64,000 nt of DNA from Ulota crispa (GCA_963920765.1 OY987248.1:14852539-14916538), one strand, 5' to 3'. Positions 24,157-35,495 are shown, counted from the first letter of the stretch. Made by a program: numbers and translations. Notes: generated by a model from the letters alone, not told the origin.

Positions 24157-24301
24157 ATCACAACAAAAAAACTCATCATGAATTTTAACAAAAGTTATAT
24201 TTGTTTTAACTTTTTGTTTGAGCTGTGTTGATTTTGTTGAAATCAAGCGGTTCAAACCAAGAACGAATCTTTTGATTCGAGGTGCATATTTCTTGTAGTG
24301 A
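24157..24301. mobile_element. Possible CACTA-type MITE
   Basis: The right end TTTCTTGTAGTG is the exact CACTA terminal motif; the left end CACAACAAAAAAAC is diverged. No matching 3-bp duplication was found. Confidence 0.3.
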
Positions 24302-25236
24302 TAAAATTGGAGATATTTCATCCATAATCAGTGCATTCCTAGAACTGACTGCCTTCATTATCTCAAACAAGTTTATAGAATTACTATAACAAAAATTTAA
24401 TAAGCAATCAATTGCTAATGAAAAAGTTTATTTTTCAAATCAAAACTTCATGCAAAATGTTAAGTAATATTTCAAGAAATTTTCTATTCTAAGCAGAACA
24501 CATGCCATTAATTTTTTATACATATATGTCATGTATGTGCATGTATCTACGTATAGAGAAAATTTTAAGTTACAAAATGAAATTGTTAAATAATCTTTGC
24601 TCCGCCCTAGTGGATGCAAGTGCAAGGAAAAGGATGTGCCTTTTTGTAATGTGAGTGGAGTTTTTTGTGTCTAATATGTATAAGAAGAAATCATTGCGTA
24701 TGTGCTTCATTAGAGACTTTTGTAATTCAAGAAAAAAACATATTGTCCTTTTCTTGCAATGTAAGGGTGGCTTTACACTAATAGTGAAGGTTGCTTTGGA
24801 GCTTATGACATTCCTAATATTGACCTCTCATAGGTTGATTCTCTAAAAATAGCTCACAGGTCTTTACAGTAGGAGTTAAGACCAAAATTCCAAAACACAT
24901 AGTAGTAATTAAAAACAAGATTTGACACAACCGCAACTCCAAAAATTGGATAGTCCAATAGCGATAAACCAATTATTGGCGTGAGTGCCATTGTTGTATT
25001 TGATTTAAATCTGATTTTTTGATATAATTGATTACTTTTTGAGGTATTCAACATTGTAAGATGAAGGAAAAAGCTCGATAGCTCTACTTGGTCTCTTTGT
25101 TATCTCTTTTCTCCTGAGATTTTCAAGATTTGCACTAATGGTTTCAAAATTTTGACGTAAAGGCCTCTACACGAACATGAGAAATGGCCCCCATTATACT
25201 CCTATTATTATGCTTCAGATCATTCTTGCAGTCATA

Positions 25237-25453
25237 TAGTGCATGACACCTATAACCAACTAAATTGTTGCTACAAGGAATATGAAGGTATAACACATAC
25301 ATTTATTAGCTCAAAAAGAATTCCACCAATAAGAAGAATAGAACCTAGGCTTGATTATGGTGGTCTTGGATTTTTGATAGCTCTTATTTTGATAAAGTAG
25401 TAGAGTGGCCACTCAAGTTTGAGAGTTGTTGTATATAAGTGTCATGCATTGTA
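25237..25453. mobile_element. Unclassified MITE, copy 1
   Basis: Inverted ends TAGTGCATGACACCTATAAC and its approximate complement TATAAGTGTCATGCATTGTA. A second copy is at 39416-39629 with the same internal AATTCCACCA block. Confidence 0.65.
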
Positions 25454-25491
25454 TAAGCTGAAATTTTGGTTGAAATCATCCCAAATCTTAA

Positions 25492-25717
25492 CCCCTAAAC
25501 TTCTAAGCGTGCTGCTCTGACCAGTATAATACATGGTATTTTGCTTGTATTTGGAATAGATCCACACCTCTATTATAGTTGAGACCAACAAAGAAGTTAG
25601 AGAATAGATCAATGTGGTTCTAGTGAGCTACTTGAGATCCCAAATTAAAATTTCTTACTGGTAGCAAATGACATTTATATGTCAGCGTATATACTATGCC
25701 CTATGGATGTTTAAGGG
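25492..25717. mobile_element. Short piggyBac-type MITE
   Basis: TTAA flanks both sides (25488-25491, 25718-25721). Ends are CCCCTAAACTTC and the complement of CCCTTAAACATCC. No coding sequence. Confidence 0.72.
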
Positions 25718-25744
25718 TTAACTCATATTGTAAAGCAACCCTAA

Positions 25745-25866
25745 GGGTATGTTCACACTTGGTGTTAGGAAGGATATTAGCAGTATGAATGCAATCTAAA
25801 AGTGTGTCCTTGGCATCTAATTTTCTTTTGCTACTACCCCTCTCAACACCAAGTGTGAACATACCC
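25745..25866. mobile_element. Harbinger-type MITE with GGGTATGTTCACACTT ends
   Basis: A 122-bp element with near-perfect ends GGGTATGTTCACACTTGGTG and CACCAAGTGTGAACATACCC. TAA precedes it; the right flank is CTTAA, so the duplication is imperfect. Same family as 11378 and 26689. Confidence 0.75.
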
Positions 25867-25871
25867 CTTAA

Positions 25872-26318
25872 GGCCTCCTTTACACTAGAGCTGAGAAGCC
25901 ATGGAGAGCAAAATTTCAGCCAATGAAAGTTGCAAAAAATGATAAGACCAAGAAACGTCAATTTAGATGGGAATTCTTTTCCAAGGGACAAGAGAAGGAG
26001 AAAATGAGGTGGACAACACTTTTGCCCTCCGTGGCAATGAAAAAACACAAGTTTGGGGTCCTTGGAATTAAAGTCAGGTCTACCTAAAGAGATGAGTATG
26101 ACTATAATTATGGGGGACCATTGCCAAATAAAAAAAATTTAGAAAAAAACTTGTTAAAAAAATCTTAAATTTTTGTTTTTTTGTTTTTTTTTTGTGGCCC
26201 CTTCTCACTTTACATTACAACAAGAAGCCTCTACCTGCAAAGATTGGCATTTCAAAAGGAGGCCATGACCCATGAAGGATTTTCTTCAAGGCTTCTCACC
26301 TCCAGTGTCAAGGGGCCC
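25872..26318. mobile_element. Harbinger-type MITE with GGCCTCCTTTACACT ends
   Basis: A 447-bp element whose left end GGCCTCCTTTACACTAGAG is matched by the right end CTCCAGTGTCAAGGGGCCC. TAA on both sides (25869-25871, 26319-26321) fits PIF/Harbinger. Confidence 0.75.
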
Positions 26319-26321
26319 TAA

Positions 26322-26636
26322 GAGCATCTCCACCCGTTTGGGCTCTTTTAAAGTTTTCCATCTGTTTTGGCTAGCCATCAAGCCCCTTGATCTCCACCCA
26401 TGCTTTTCAAAAAGGTGGCTTGACACTCCAACACGCCCCATATATAAGCAATTGACCATTTATCAAGGAAAGTAGAGGATAATGCTCACTAAACTTAGGG
26501 TGAATAGTGAATGAATAATGGCATGAAGGGCCCTTGCTAGACACGGTAGGACAAAGTGTATTGAGAGGGTTTTTGAGAGGGGCCTCAACACTTTTCATTT
26601 GCTTTGAGCTTGTTTGAGCCACCGATGGAGATGCCC
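26322..26636. mobile_element. Harbinger-type MITE with GAGCATCTCCA ends
   Basis: The left end GAGCATCTCCACCCG and the right end CGATGGAGATGCCC are inverted. TAA on both sides (26319-26321, 26637-26639). The left TAA is also the right duplication of the preceding element. Related to 54095-54501. Confidence 0.8.
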
Positions 26637-26712
26637 TAAGTGAAGTTTTATATTGTCCAATTGATTAGGTTTTCCATATCTAAGCTTAGGGTATGTGCAC
26701 ACTTGGTGTTAA

Positions 26713-28144
26713 CCCTTTAAGGACCACGCGACTATATTTTGGTTGCTAGGAGTGGTTTTTGGCTTGTAGGTTGGAATTGCTCAATAATTTGGAATTTGGT
26801 CTTGAAGAACGCATGTGATCACAAGAATTTTGCATCCATCTAAAAAAATAACAATGCAATCAGGTATGTGAGTTGACAAATAATGATGTTTATACGGCAT
26901 GGCTTCAAAACACGTATCCATTTTTTGTCAAGGATGGATCAATGCAACAAGACAATACATCAAACATCCAAGAAGAATGTCAAATTTCAATTGCATAATT
27001 CTAAAAAATTTCAAATTGCTTAAGAAATACGCTTGTATTGTTTTCCTATACAATAGTAGTATAATTGTAGTATTTGAAGATCTACTAAAATGGTGTTGTC
27101 ATTATGGCTTTAAAATATGTCATCCTACATTTAAGGCCAATTCTTGATTGTTTCCATCAATTGGATTTTCCAAAATAATTATTAACTTTCTTGTAGAACC
27201 ATTTTAGGGTAGCAAAGAAAGTGGGTTTTTTGACCCTTTTTGTCCACTTAGCTACACCTTGTGATTACTATTTTTATTTATTTTGTGTGAAACTAGTCTT
27301 GTTGGAAAGGTGGGAAACCCTGCTTTCTAGAAATGTAAAGTTCTTTTCAATCAAAGCCTACATGAAGCGTTAACATTCAAAACCACACAAGCATGAAACA
27401 GTAAAGATTTTCCGCATATAGCTCACTCAATCATTATAATGTTTCACCTCCAACAATAGATCTAGCTAAAATTTTGCTGCTTTAAAGTGAACAAGGTACA
27501 CTTACCATTTGTACGGTTGGATTACTGAAAAAGGGTCCATATTTGAGTTAATTGCATATCTAAGCTTACATCCCCTGTTTTTAGTGGATTTTGTGAAAAT
27601 GGGTGTGGTCCTTAACCCCTAAATGCCCAAGGGGGTAAGGGCAAAACATAGATGTATTATAAAATAATACTTATGTAACTTTGATGAAGCTTGCTTCAAA
27701 AGAGAAAACAAGAATCATGATGTTTAGTAATTATCCATATAGTCAAACATTCAAAAAAAGTTTTGGATTTTTATTTCATGAATTTAGAAGCATTTACCAT
27801 TTATTATTCACCAAAATTACAAATTTTATGCATAGACTTTAAAATTTGGTATGATTGGTTAAAAACAAACATTCTATCGTAAACTTCAAAAATGCAATCT
27901 TTTCAAAGGAGCAAAATAGTAAATTTTACAACACTAGCAAATATTGAAGTGTTTGTTTTTGAAAAATTCTCCTTGATGGAGTTTAACTTGGATTGACATG
28001 ATTCAAGTTGGGTTGGAAAGTAGTTTTGGTTTTCTATTACAAAAAAAAAGTTCTTTTTCAAAAAGTTTTTTTTCATCTCAAACAACCCGCAAAAAACGGG
28101 CAACGACTAGAAAATGGTTGATTGAGTGCTTAGGGGTTGAAGGG
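26713..28144. mobile_element. piggyBac-type element, itself interrupted
   Basis: TTAA on both sides (26709-26712, 28145-28148). The left end is CCCTTTAAGGACCACG. The right end GTGGTCC..AGGG is cut in two by an inner element (27616-28136) that landed in the TTAA of this terminal repeat. No transposase was seen in the ~900-bp body. Confidence 0.8.
27616..28136. mobile_element. Inner piggyBac-type MITE
   Basis: TTAA before (27612-27615) and TTGA after (28137-28140), with ends CCCCTAAATGCCC and the complement of CCCCTAAGCACTC. It sits inside the terminal repeat of the 26713-28144 element. Confidence 0.72.
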
Positions 28145-28227
28145 TTAAGAATGGTAGTAGCAAAAGAAGATTAGATGTATTTGGACATACATTTAGACAA
28201 CAGTCATATTACTAATATCCCTCCCAA

Positions 28228-28645
28228 GGGCATCCCCAATGCAACCGTAAGAGAGGCAAGCAAAAGCTTGTGCAGTGCTTTAAACCAGACTTGAGCAAAA
28301 ACATGGGCTCCAATGCAGCAGGTAAACCATACTGCATTTTTCAGGGCTCCCCACATAAGAGCCCCTCCCTTGCAAATTTTCACTATTTGGAAAGTCCTGC
28401 ATACCACTCTAGCTCTGACTTTGACGCAATTTTGGGGAATTTCAGATACTTCTGACATGAATCAGCCACACATAAGCACTTAAAAAAACATAAACTATTA
28501 GAATACTATGTTTTGTGAGTATCATAATGTATGTGCATTGGGAGGTGGTGGATTGAGAAAAGATCCAGCTTTGTAAGAGAGCCGACGTCTGATATAAGCT
28601 GATAAGTTTCCGAGAACCTATTTCTCGGTTGGATTGGGGATGCCC
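28228..28645. mobile_element. Harbinger-type MITE with GGGCATCCCCAAT ends
   Basis: Ends GGGCATCCCCAATGCAACCG and CGGTTGGATTGGGGATGCCC are inverted. Flanks are CAA (28225-28227) and TAA (28646-28648), one change from a TAA duplication. No coding sequence. Confidence 0.75.
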
Positions 28646-28699
28646 TAACACTAATATCCCTCCTAACACCAATAATGAACATACCCTTATAAATGAAGT

Positions 28700-29855
28700 G
28701 AAAACTCACACAAAATTGAATTCGTTAGTTACGCTTCTGCCCCCAGTGGGACCCTTCAGAGTTCAGAGCAGAGCTCATAAAGGCAAGGGGGGGTGGGCCC
28801 CATGACCGTATTCAGGGGCCTGAACGCCAATGCTACGGAATTCCGGCACAATCCCCTGTCGTCATTCAATTCCATCGTCTCTCTCCTCAATTCCCTCGTC
28901 TTTCGCCTTTGCCCCCCTTTCAAGCTGCTGCTTGCTGCCGCTTCTCCAGTTCTCTCTCCCTCTCTTCCCTCTCTTCCGGCGTCCCTCCGCCCCTTCCCTC
29001 ACAAAGCTGCCTCCAGAAACGCACTCTCGACAATACTCTACCTGCTCTCCTCTCTCCGCATTGGACAAAACGCTCTCAGGTGCGCCCGATTCCTCCCTTT
29101 CATGCTTACTCAAAAAATTCCTCGTTCCTTCGGCGTCGCTCTGTGGAATTATAACCAGTCTCATTACGTCGTCAGAAATGAACAGATCGTGATAAGTTTA
29201 GTTTGTACATTAATTGTAGCCCTTACTGTTGAATTGAATGGCTATCGTTCTGCTTTTGTGAAACCATGTAACTTAGAAAGCCAGGTTGAGGTCTGCTCTT
29301 GTTTCTTCAAATTGAAAAACGTTTTCAGATACGCCCGATTCTTCCTTTTTCTGCTGTGCTGCTACTCAAAGATTTCCGCGTTCTTTCAGTGACACTCTGT
29401 GGAAACATAACGAGTTGCACACTTTGTTGAACACTATGTCGTTAGAAATGAACACATCGTGGTAAGTTTAGTTTTTACATTATTTGTAGCCCGTGCTGTT
29501 GAATTGAATGGCTGTTGTTTTGCTCTTGTGAAATCACGATTGATGTATAATTTAGAAGCCAGGTTGAGGTCGGCTCTTCTCTCTCCATATTGCAAAAACG
29601 TTCTCAGATATGCCCGACTCTTTCCTTTTTTTGCTTCTGCTGCTGAAAGATTTCTGCGTTCCTTTGGCGTGGCTCTGTGGAAACATAACTAGTCGCACAC
29701 TTTGTTGTTGAACACTATGTTGTTCAGGAATGAACAGGTCGTGGTAAGTTATAGTCTTCATGTGAATTGTAGTATCGTTCAATTCAGTGGCTGTCGTTTT
29801 GCTTTTGCGAAACCACGATTGATGTATAACTTAGAGGCCGGGTCGAGGTCCGTAG
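28700..29855 (+). promoter_or_regulatory. Putative promoter and triplicated leader of the 31.4-kb gene
   Basis: The stretch at about 28760-29050 is rich in CT tracts typical of plant core promoters and 5' leaders. It is followed by three tandem units of ~250-277 bp starting near 29064, 29316 and 29594. Each carries CTCAGRTRYGCCCGAYTC, GCTCTGTGGAA and GAATGAACA..TCGTG followed by GTAAGT (ATAAGT in unit 1). The GTG|GTAAGT sites look like 5' splice donors, so each unit may be an alternative leader exon joined to an acceptor (TTTTTCCAG) just before the ATG at 31374. This link is inferred. Confidence 0.4.
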
Positions 29856-31373
29856 CAAGTGCTGCGGTTTAATGTATCGATCTCCTACTTCAACTGTCTA
29901 TTTCACCACGCATTTGATAAGGTTGGAAATCAACTATTAGAAACTGTGGAGATCTTGGTGAGTGGAGTAATAGCTTCTTGAAAGCTATTGAGATATCTCC
30001 AGGTTTTTTGGTCTATTCTGTTCTTTGGAGATTCGGTACAAGTCACTGGAATGACGCAGTTTTCGTGAAAGGGAGGGATGCGATTTTTGAGATGATTTGA
30101 AGTTCTGAGCTGATAGAGTTTGTAGGAATGTGTGTGCTCGGAGGTTTTTCATTTAGGGCTTGGTGTGGTGGAGATAAGTGAGGAAGTTGAGGTATAATCA
30201 GTTGAAGTTGCTGTTGAGCATAGGTCCGATTATTAAACTGATTAGAGATTATGTGTGTTTTTTTTGCTTTTTTTGGCAAATGAAAGAGGATTGCGACGCT
30301 ATGGAGAATGTGTGGTTTGGATATCGTACACCGGGTAGTAGTTTTGTTGATGTATGTTTTGAAACTGGGGATTGATATGTCTAGCACACCCTTTCAGCTA
30401 TTCTACCACACCCCAGGGTAAATTTTAGATATCTACCATCAAATAGTTGAATTTGAGAATTTGGAATTCAGATTTGGACTTAGAGACCTTGATTTTGTCT
30501 AGAACCATAAAAAAAAAGGTTGTAATTGAACAACACCCAATGAAAAATCTTAGCTCGGGGGAAAAGTATTACTTTCACTTTAAAAAATAAGCTCTTTCAT
30601 TGGGTGTGGTTCAATTAGAACATTTTTTTACGATTCTAGACTAAATCACAGTCTCTAAGTCCAAATCTGAATTCCAAATTCTCAAATTCAGCTTTTTGAT
30701 GGTAGAAATCTAAAATTTACCCCGGGGGTGTGGTAGAATAGCTGAAAGGGTGTGGTAGACATATCAATCGCCTTTGAAACTGCTTCTGAAGTAATCTGCA
30801 AGAAATGCTAATTGTGTAGTGTTGAGTTTGGAATTGCAGGATGCTTGCGGAGGCACTCAGAGAATAGGTGGCTGCTGTCTGCGAATGGTGTTAAGAACGC
30901 TATCACTGTAAGAAATGGCTCTCTGAACCAGGGTTTTCTTTTTGGTTTTCCGACCAATGCTTGTGTGACATTCTTTCAAAATTGTTTGTAGCTTACAGGC
31001 TCCATCCTAATTTTGGTTGGAGATGAAGGTGGCCCCTATGCATGAATTTTGCAGCATCATGGGATTTTTTTTATAGGCAAAAAATATTCATTGACATTTT
31101 TTTTGAAAATATCCAAATAACCATTGGCCCTCAAATAATTTTAAAGTGATGGCATCAATTTTCAATTTTGACAAGAATTTTATGGAAGCCTAGACTACAA
31201 TGCAATTTTCATTATTGCATTTTTTGAAAAAAAATCCCTCTTTTTTTTCTATAGGCTTGAAGCTCACCTTTTTTTTTTTTGAGGCAATTGGGCTTTAAAT
31301 TGCCCAAAAAAAAACACTGCTCTGAACAGCTACAGTAGGAAATCCTAATCCTGCCTCCTGTAGTTTTTCCAGC
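29856..31373. other. Putative leader intron with a foldback element
   Basis: No coding sequence was recognised. It holds the MULE at 30368-30772 and AT-rich DNA, ending in TTTTTCCAG, a plausible 3' splice site one base before the ATG at 31374. Confidence 0.35.
30368..30772. mobile_element. Mutator-like foldback element
   Basis: A 405-bp element with long arms (GATTGATATGTCTAGCACAC at the left, its near-complement at the right) around a ~50-bp centre. An exact 10-bp repeat TTTGAAACTG lies on both sides (30358-30367, 30773-30782). The size of the duplication fits Mutator-like elements. It is a different family from the 6036 element. Confidence 0.82.
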
Positions 31374-31892
31374 ATGGCGAGAGGACGAGGGTTTGCAATT
31401 ATGCGGTCCTGTTCCATGGACAGTAGATACAACAAAATCAACCCTAGCAAAGATCTGTACAGCATCAGCGAGCTTCACGTAGCTGAGGTCCCATCTTCTG
31501 CTTTTGGATACGAGCGAGTCGGCAAGCCGTCATCGATCTCGCGGTGGTCGAGCTTTTCCTGGAGCAGGAGATCCTCCAAAAAACATTTCGATTCAAATGG
31601 ACAGGAGGACTCATCAACACAAGCAACATTCGGAACTCTACAAGTTCCGAAGAAGCAGAAGAATTCTAGCGTAAAGAATTTTTTCAACGGTATCCTGGAT
31701 TCATACAAGAGGATCATGCAGTCTGCGGAAGAGGTGGACATGCAGCTCAGTGATTTGTATCCCGGTAATCCGATGATGGCTCCAGTCACTCCTGCTGCGA
31801 GCACCCGGAGCATTAAGGTCATCTCACCATCTCCTGGCATCGGTCGCAACTCCCTCGCTCGTGTTGCAGAAGAATCTTCTCGTGAACGATAG
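31374..31892 (+). CDS. Small serine- and basic-rich protein, unrecognised
   Basis: I do not recognise this protein. The frame encodes 172 residues starting MARGRGFAIM and ending ESSRER. It is rich in serine and basic residues with several SRRSS and SWSRR clusters, has no signal peptide or membrane segment, and has a short helix-like part (NFFNGILDSYKRIMQSAEEV, residues ~101-120) before a Ser/Pro/Thr-rich tail. Its base composition is clearly less AT-rich than its flanks, which supports coding. TTTTTCCAG just before the ATG and CAAG|GTAAGG 3 bp after the stop suggest introns in both untranslated regions. The downstream acceptor may be TTGTCAACAG at about 32628. It could be a regulatory phosphoprotein, but that is only a guess from composition. 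Confidence 0.6.
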   Translation: MARGRGFAIMRSCSMDSRYNKINPSKDLYSISELHVAEVPSSAFGYERVGKPSSISRWSSFSWSRRSSKKHFDSNGQEDSSTQATFGTLQVPKKQKNSSVKNFFNGILDSYKRIMQSAEEVDMQLSDLYPGNPMMAPVTPAASTRSIKVISPSPGIGRNSLARVAEESSRER

Positions 31893-32003
31893 CAAGGTAA
31901 GGACATTCCTTCTGCTTTTGAGCATTGTTCCTTGTAATAAACTGGTTAAATCTGCATTAATGATCTTGTTGACAAACGAACTGGCTTCTAACATACCAAG
32001 GAA

Positions 32004-32554
32004 TAAGGTAGGAGCACCCTTAAACGTCAAACTAAGGGTTTTGAACATGATGATTATTAATAAACATCTAGCGAATTATAGGATCCTATTAGGAACAGAA
32101 AAAAAATGAGTTTGCACTTTCGAATGTATTATTTGGATACTGTGATAGTAAGTTGTGAATTTTTAAAGAGCAAACTGCCATTGCACCCATAACCACTTTT
32201 AAGATTTCATGTTCACATGTTGTACATCCTTGTCATTAAGGTAGGAGCACCCATAAACGTGAGTTTAAGGGTTTTGAACATGATGAGTATTAATAAACAT
32301 CTAGCAAATTATAGGATCCTATTAACAACAGAAAAATAATAAGTTTGCACTTTCGAATGTATTATTTGGATATTGTGAGAATAAGTTGTGAATTTTTAAA
32401 GAGAAAACCGTCATTGCACCCATAACCAACACTAAGGTTTCATGTTCACGTGTTGTACATCCTTGTCATTACATCTATTCACTTACACAGATTTTCCAAG
32501 ATTTCGGAGGTGACGGTTATGGGGACACTGACGTTTATGGGTGTTCCTACCTTA
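32004..32554. mobile_element. MITE with internal tandem duplication
   Basis: Inverted ends TAAGGTAGGAGCACCC and GGGTGTTCCTACCTTA. The interior is two tandem ~232-bp units (about 32006-32237 and 32238-32470), both with GGGTTTTGAACATGATGA and TTTGCACTTTCGAATGTATT. A related single-unit copy is at 53239-53608. Target duplication unclear. Confidence 0.65.
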
Positions 32555-32689
32555 TGTGGTTTTGGATGCTGTGTGCAAAGTTACCCAGTATTGAAGTTTA
32601 GTTCTAAAATTGCTTCTTTGTCAACAGGTACATTTTCATTAAGGAGATCTGCACCAGCTGAACATCTGATCAAGTGGTGCGTTTGAATC

Positions 32690-34130
32690 TGTGCTGATTT
32701 TGGTTGTCTCTCTCTCTTCTTCTTGGGAATCTTATCAAGACACGTTCAAGGCAACAAATGTAACCAACGTCCATACATCCAGTGACACGTCTTTTCAATG
32801 CCATTAGGGTTGCGAATCTCCATTCAACCCAGTACAGTAGATTGTTTCTCTCGTCAGGTTCAGGATTTTTGAGAGGTCCTGTGGATTGACAGGACTTGGC
32901 TTCTCCAAGATTGAGGTTTAGGAGAAGCGTAGTCATAAGTCAAAGTGATGCTGGACTGTAGCTGCAGTATTGTTACTTTTGTGTATAGTAATCCACGGGC
33001 TTCACCAATTTAAGGCAATTGTGCGCAAGGGTTATAAGCTTGAATCTTAGTTGCCTTAAATTGGTGCAGCTTGGAGATGGAGTGGTTATTTTTAATGCAA
33101 ATTCCTGAGGAAATTGCTTTCACGTCATTGCTCAAGGTTTCACTTCCGTCAGTTTCAACTGCTCGTGGGGGCTTACAGTTTGTCACCCTTGTGAATGACG
33201 TTATGCTTGAGTAAGTGTCACCTCAAGTACATCGGTGCAATTTCTGGGGTTTTTAATCTATTTTCTTGCTACGAAAGATCAGGGTGTCTTTAGAAACCCC
33301 ACAACTTGTCATATCAGTGTGTAAAGTTTGAACTGATGAACTACAATGAGGACAATGTCGTGTGAATCGAAAGCAGCCCATCCGGTGGCATGCTGTGTCA
33401 AGGTTAGAGAATCCTCGTTTTCCGCATTGAAGGTTGAAATCATTTTGTGTTTTGTGCATGTGCATGTGAAATAATTACATGTGCGCCATTTATGAGCCTG
33501 TTCTGTCTTGCTCAGCAGAACGTACGTACTGAAAGCCATCTTCAGAAATGGTTGTGAGCAATTAGTGGGTCGAGACTTTGTGGAATGAAATTCGTTCATA
33601 ACGTTGAATGTGTTTAATTTCGAATTTTCTTTTGTACTTTTGGTGATTGTGTAGTAGCGTTGTGTGTTGAATTGTTTATTGCTGCTTTCTCTTTGCTTGG
33701 GTAAGGATTGAAATTTTGATGTTGTTTAGGGTTTAATTTGTGCTTCATTGAAGCTGTTTGGTAACTGTATTGAGTCTGTGCAACAGTTACTGCAACAAAC
33801 TTCATTTCTGAAGAAACACTCCTAATTTCATGAAAATTTATATTATTGTTTGGTCCTCTTAATGCTTACCTCTCCAAATGATAATTTCCGCTTCAGGTGC
33901 TCAAATTTTCTATGTAAGTAATTCTCGGAAGTGAACACTCGTGAGTGCATCCTAAAATTTCCAAGACCGCTTTCATTTTGTAGGTTCTTTCAATTCATGC
34001 AGAAGCCCTAAAACACCAGCAAAAAGCCAAAAAGTGGCTACTAAATGATTAGACAAGACTTGTTCTTATTGAAAATGGATGGTTTTCATCCAAATTCTAT
34101 TGGGAAGTGTTCTTTGGATGTGTTACAGCT
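32690..34130. other. Gene-free stretch with a 16-bp hairpin
   Basis: No gene was recognised. A perfect hairpin CACCAATTTAAGGCAA / TTGCCTTAAATTGGTG lies at about 33004-33065 with a ~30-nt loop. Its role is unknown. Confidence 0.35.
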
Positions 34131-34149
34131 TTTTGGTGATGGAAAGCCC

Positions 34150-35319
34150 TAGTGTACTTAACAGCTACCGTCTGCTGACGGATACGGGCAAGCTGAAGTT
34201 CACATACAGATACGCTCTGCAATGAATTAGAAGTTGAGTTGAATTTCCAACATGCACAACAAGCAACTAAGGTACAAGAGGCTCTGTTCTTGTAGCATTG
34301 GCTTGCATTTTGAACAAGGTATCCACTCAAGCTTCTTCAAGATAGTTTCTCTTGGTGCAAAGTTGTCCCTCAGCTGTAAGAGCCAACAATGGTCAAGCCT
34401 ATACTCAACTTAGAATTCTTACAAGCAATGAAAACAAGCACTTATGGTGTAAAAGGTGTTATCCTAATGACATACTTTTGAGTAAGGTACCTATTCAAAC
34501 TTTATGAGGATCATGGTTGTCATATTGCGCAAGTTCCCATTCATCAAATGTTTCTAGATGTATATAAGATGTACATTGAAGATGTTGAAAATATCCATAC
34601 ATACATGTCTCTTGCACATCATGGGACATTTGGTGAGTAGAAACCCACCCAATATGTTTGACAACTATGTTTAAGATAACTTCTCTTGATGTGAAGCCTC
34701 CTCCTTTGCAATCCAAAGATGAATCATCACCCATATGCGCACATTCTTCCAAAATCAGACATTGTTAGCAACACCATCCAAACATTCGTTGACCTACTAT
34801 ATTTTGAGAGGGATGTGGTGAGGTTATCCAATTTTTCACCCAATCCCTTTAGTATTAATATAAGCAGAGTAAAAATGAGGTAACACTTTAGCAAGAAACT
34901 CACCTTAAATACTTGCAAAAGGATGAAGGGGGGGGAGCTCTCTAAACCAATACAGCAAAATATCGTATTAGGTGCACTTTTGAATGAAAAAGAGGCAGTT
35001 AATGCTCAAACCTATCGAAATATTTTCTTTTGCACTGCAATTTCCTAGTGCATGGCAACTCCTCTAAAACCATTTTTTATATCAATTAAGAAGTTGAGTA
35101 AAGAATGATGGAGAATCTTTTTGGTTGAACATTATTCTACCTAGTTGCATAGGTGGGGGACATTACTATCCAACTTTGCAAACAAAAAACACTGCAATTT
35201 ACCGGGATGGAAAACTGCAAGTTAGCTGGAGATGCTCTTACAAACATAGACACTCTCCGCAATGAGTTTGAGCTCTAGCTGAACTTGCAACATAAACAGC
35301 AAAAGTCAAGAACTCTATA
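34150..35319 (+). other. Degenerate coiled-coil-like fragments and AT-rich DNA
   Basis: Around 34205-34290 the plus strand reads DTLCNELEVELNFQHAQQA, and around 35245-35310 a diverged copy reads DTLRNEFEL then a stop then LNLQHKQQKS. They look like two decayed copies of one exon. I cannot name the source gene, and chance is possible. Confidence 0.2.
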
Positions 35320-35452
35320 TTCATTAATTTGAGAAAAAACCTGATTTTGGGACTTTTGAATTTCATGTAACTGAAAGAGTATTCAATAAATACTCTACTA
35401 AGGATGTAAAACCTCAAAAGTCCCAAAATCTAGTTTTTCCCAAATTAATGAA
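35320..35452. mobile_element. TA-target MITE (TTCATTAATTTG ends), copy 1
   Basis: A 133-bp element with TTCATTAATTTGAGAAAAA and its complement, flanked by TATA on both sides. Copies are at 46540-46772 and 62556-62794. Confidence 0.75.
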
Positions 35453-35495
35453 TATAGTGTTCAAGCCTTTTACAAGGGTTGAAATGCTTGCTTAA

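Larger units (their letters stand above)
20726..25236. other. Gene-poor repeat field
   Basis: No coding gene was recognised. It contains the repeat pair at 21005/22092, a decayed MITE at 21599, a SINE-like element at 23520, a possible CACTA MITE at 24157 and a TA/CA microsatellite-like patch near 22820-22880. Confidence 0.5.
26689..28686. mobile_element. Harbinger-type MITE split by nested insertions
   Basis: The shell is a GGGTATGTGCACACTTGGTG-ended MITE with TTA on both sides (26686-26688, 28687-28689). It is interrupted by a piggyBac-type element at 26713-28144 and by another Harbinger-type element at 28228-28645. Removing both leaves a unit of about 150 bp like the 25745-25866 copy. Confidence 0.8.

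Noticed and set aside
24157-24301. A fourth definite CACTA MITE
   Set aside because: Only the right end fits well and there is no 3-bp duplication; kept at low confidence.
25745-25866. A clean TAA duplication for this MITE
   Set aside because: The right flank reads CTTAA, so the duplication is not exact even though the inverted ends are.
28793-29392. A 199-codon plus-strand frame as a gene
   Set aside because: It runs through CT-rich leader-like DNA into the tandem leader units, shows no domain, and the repeat units break the frame in later copies.
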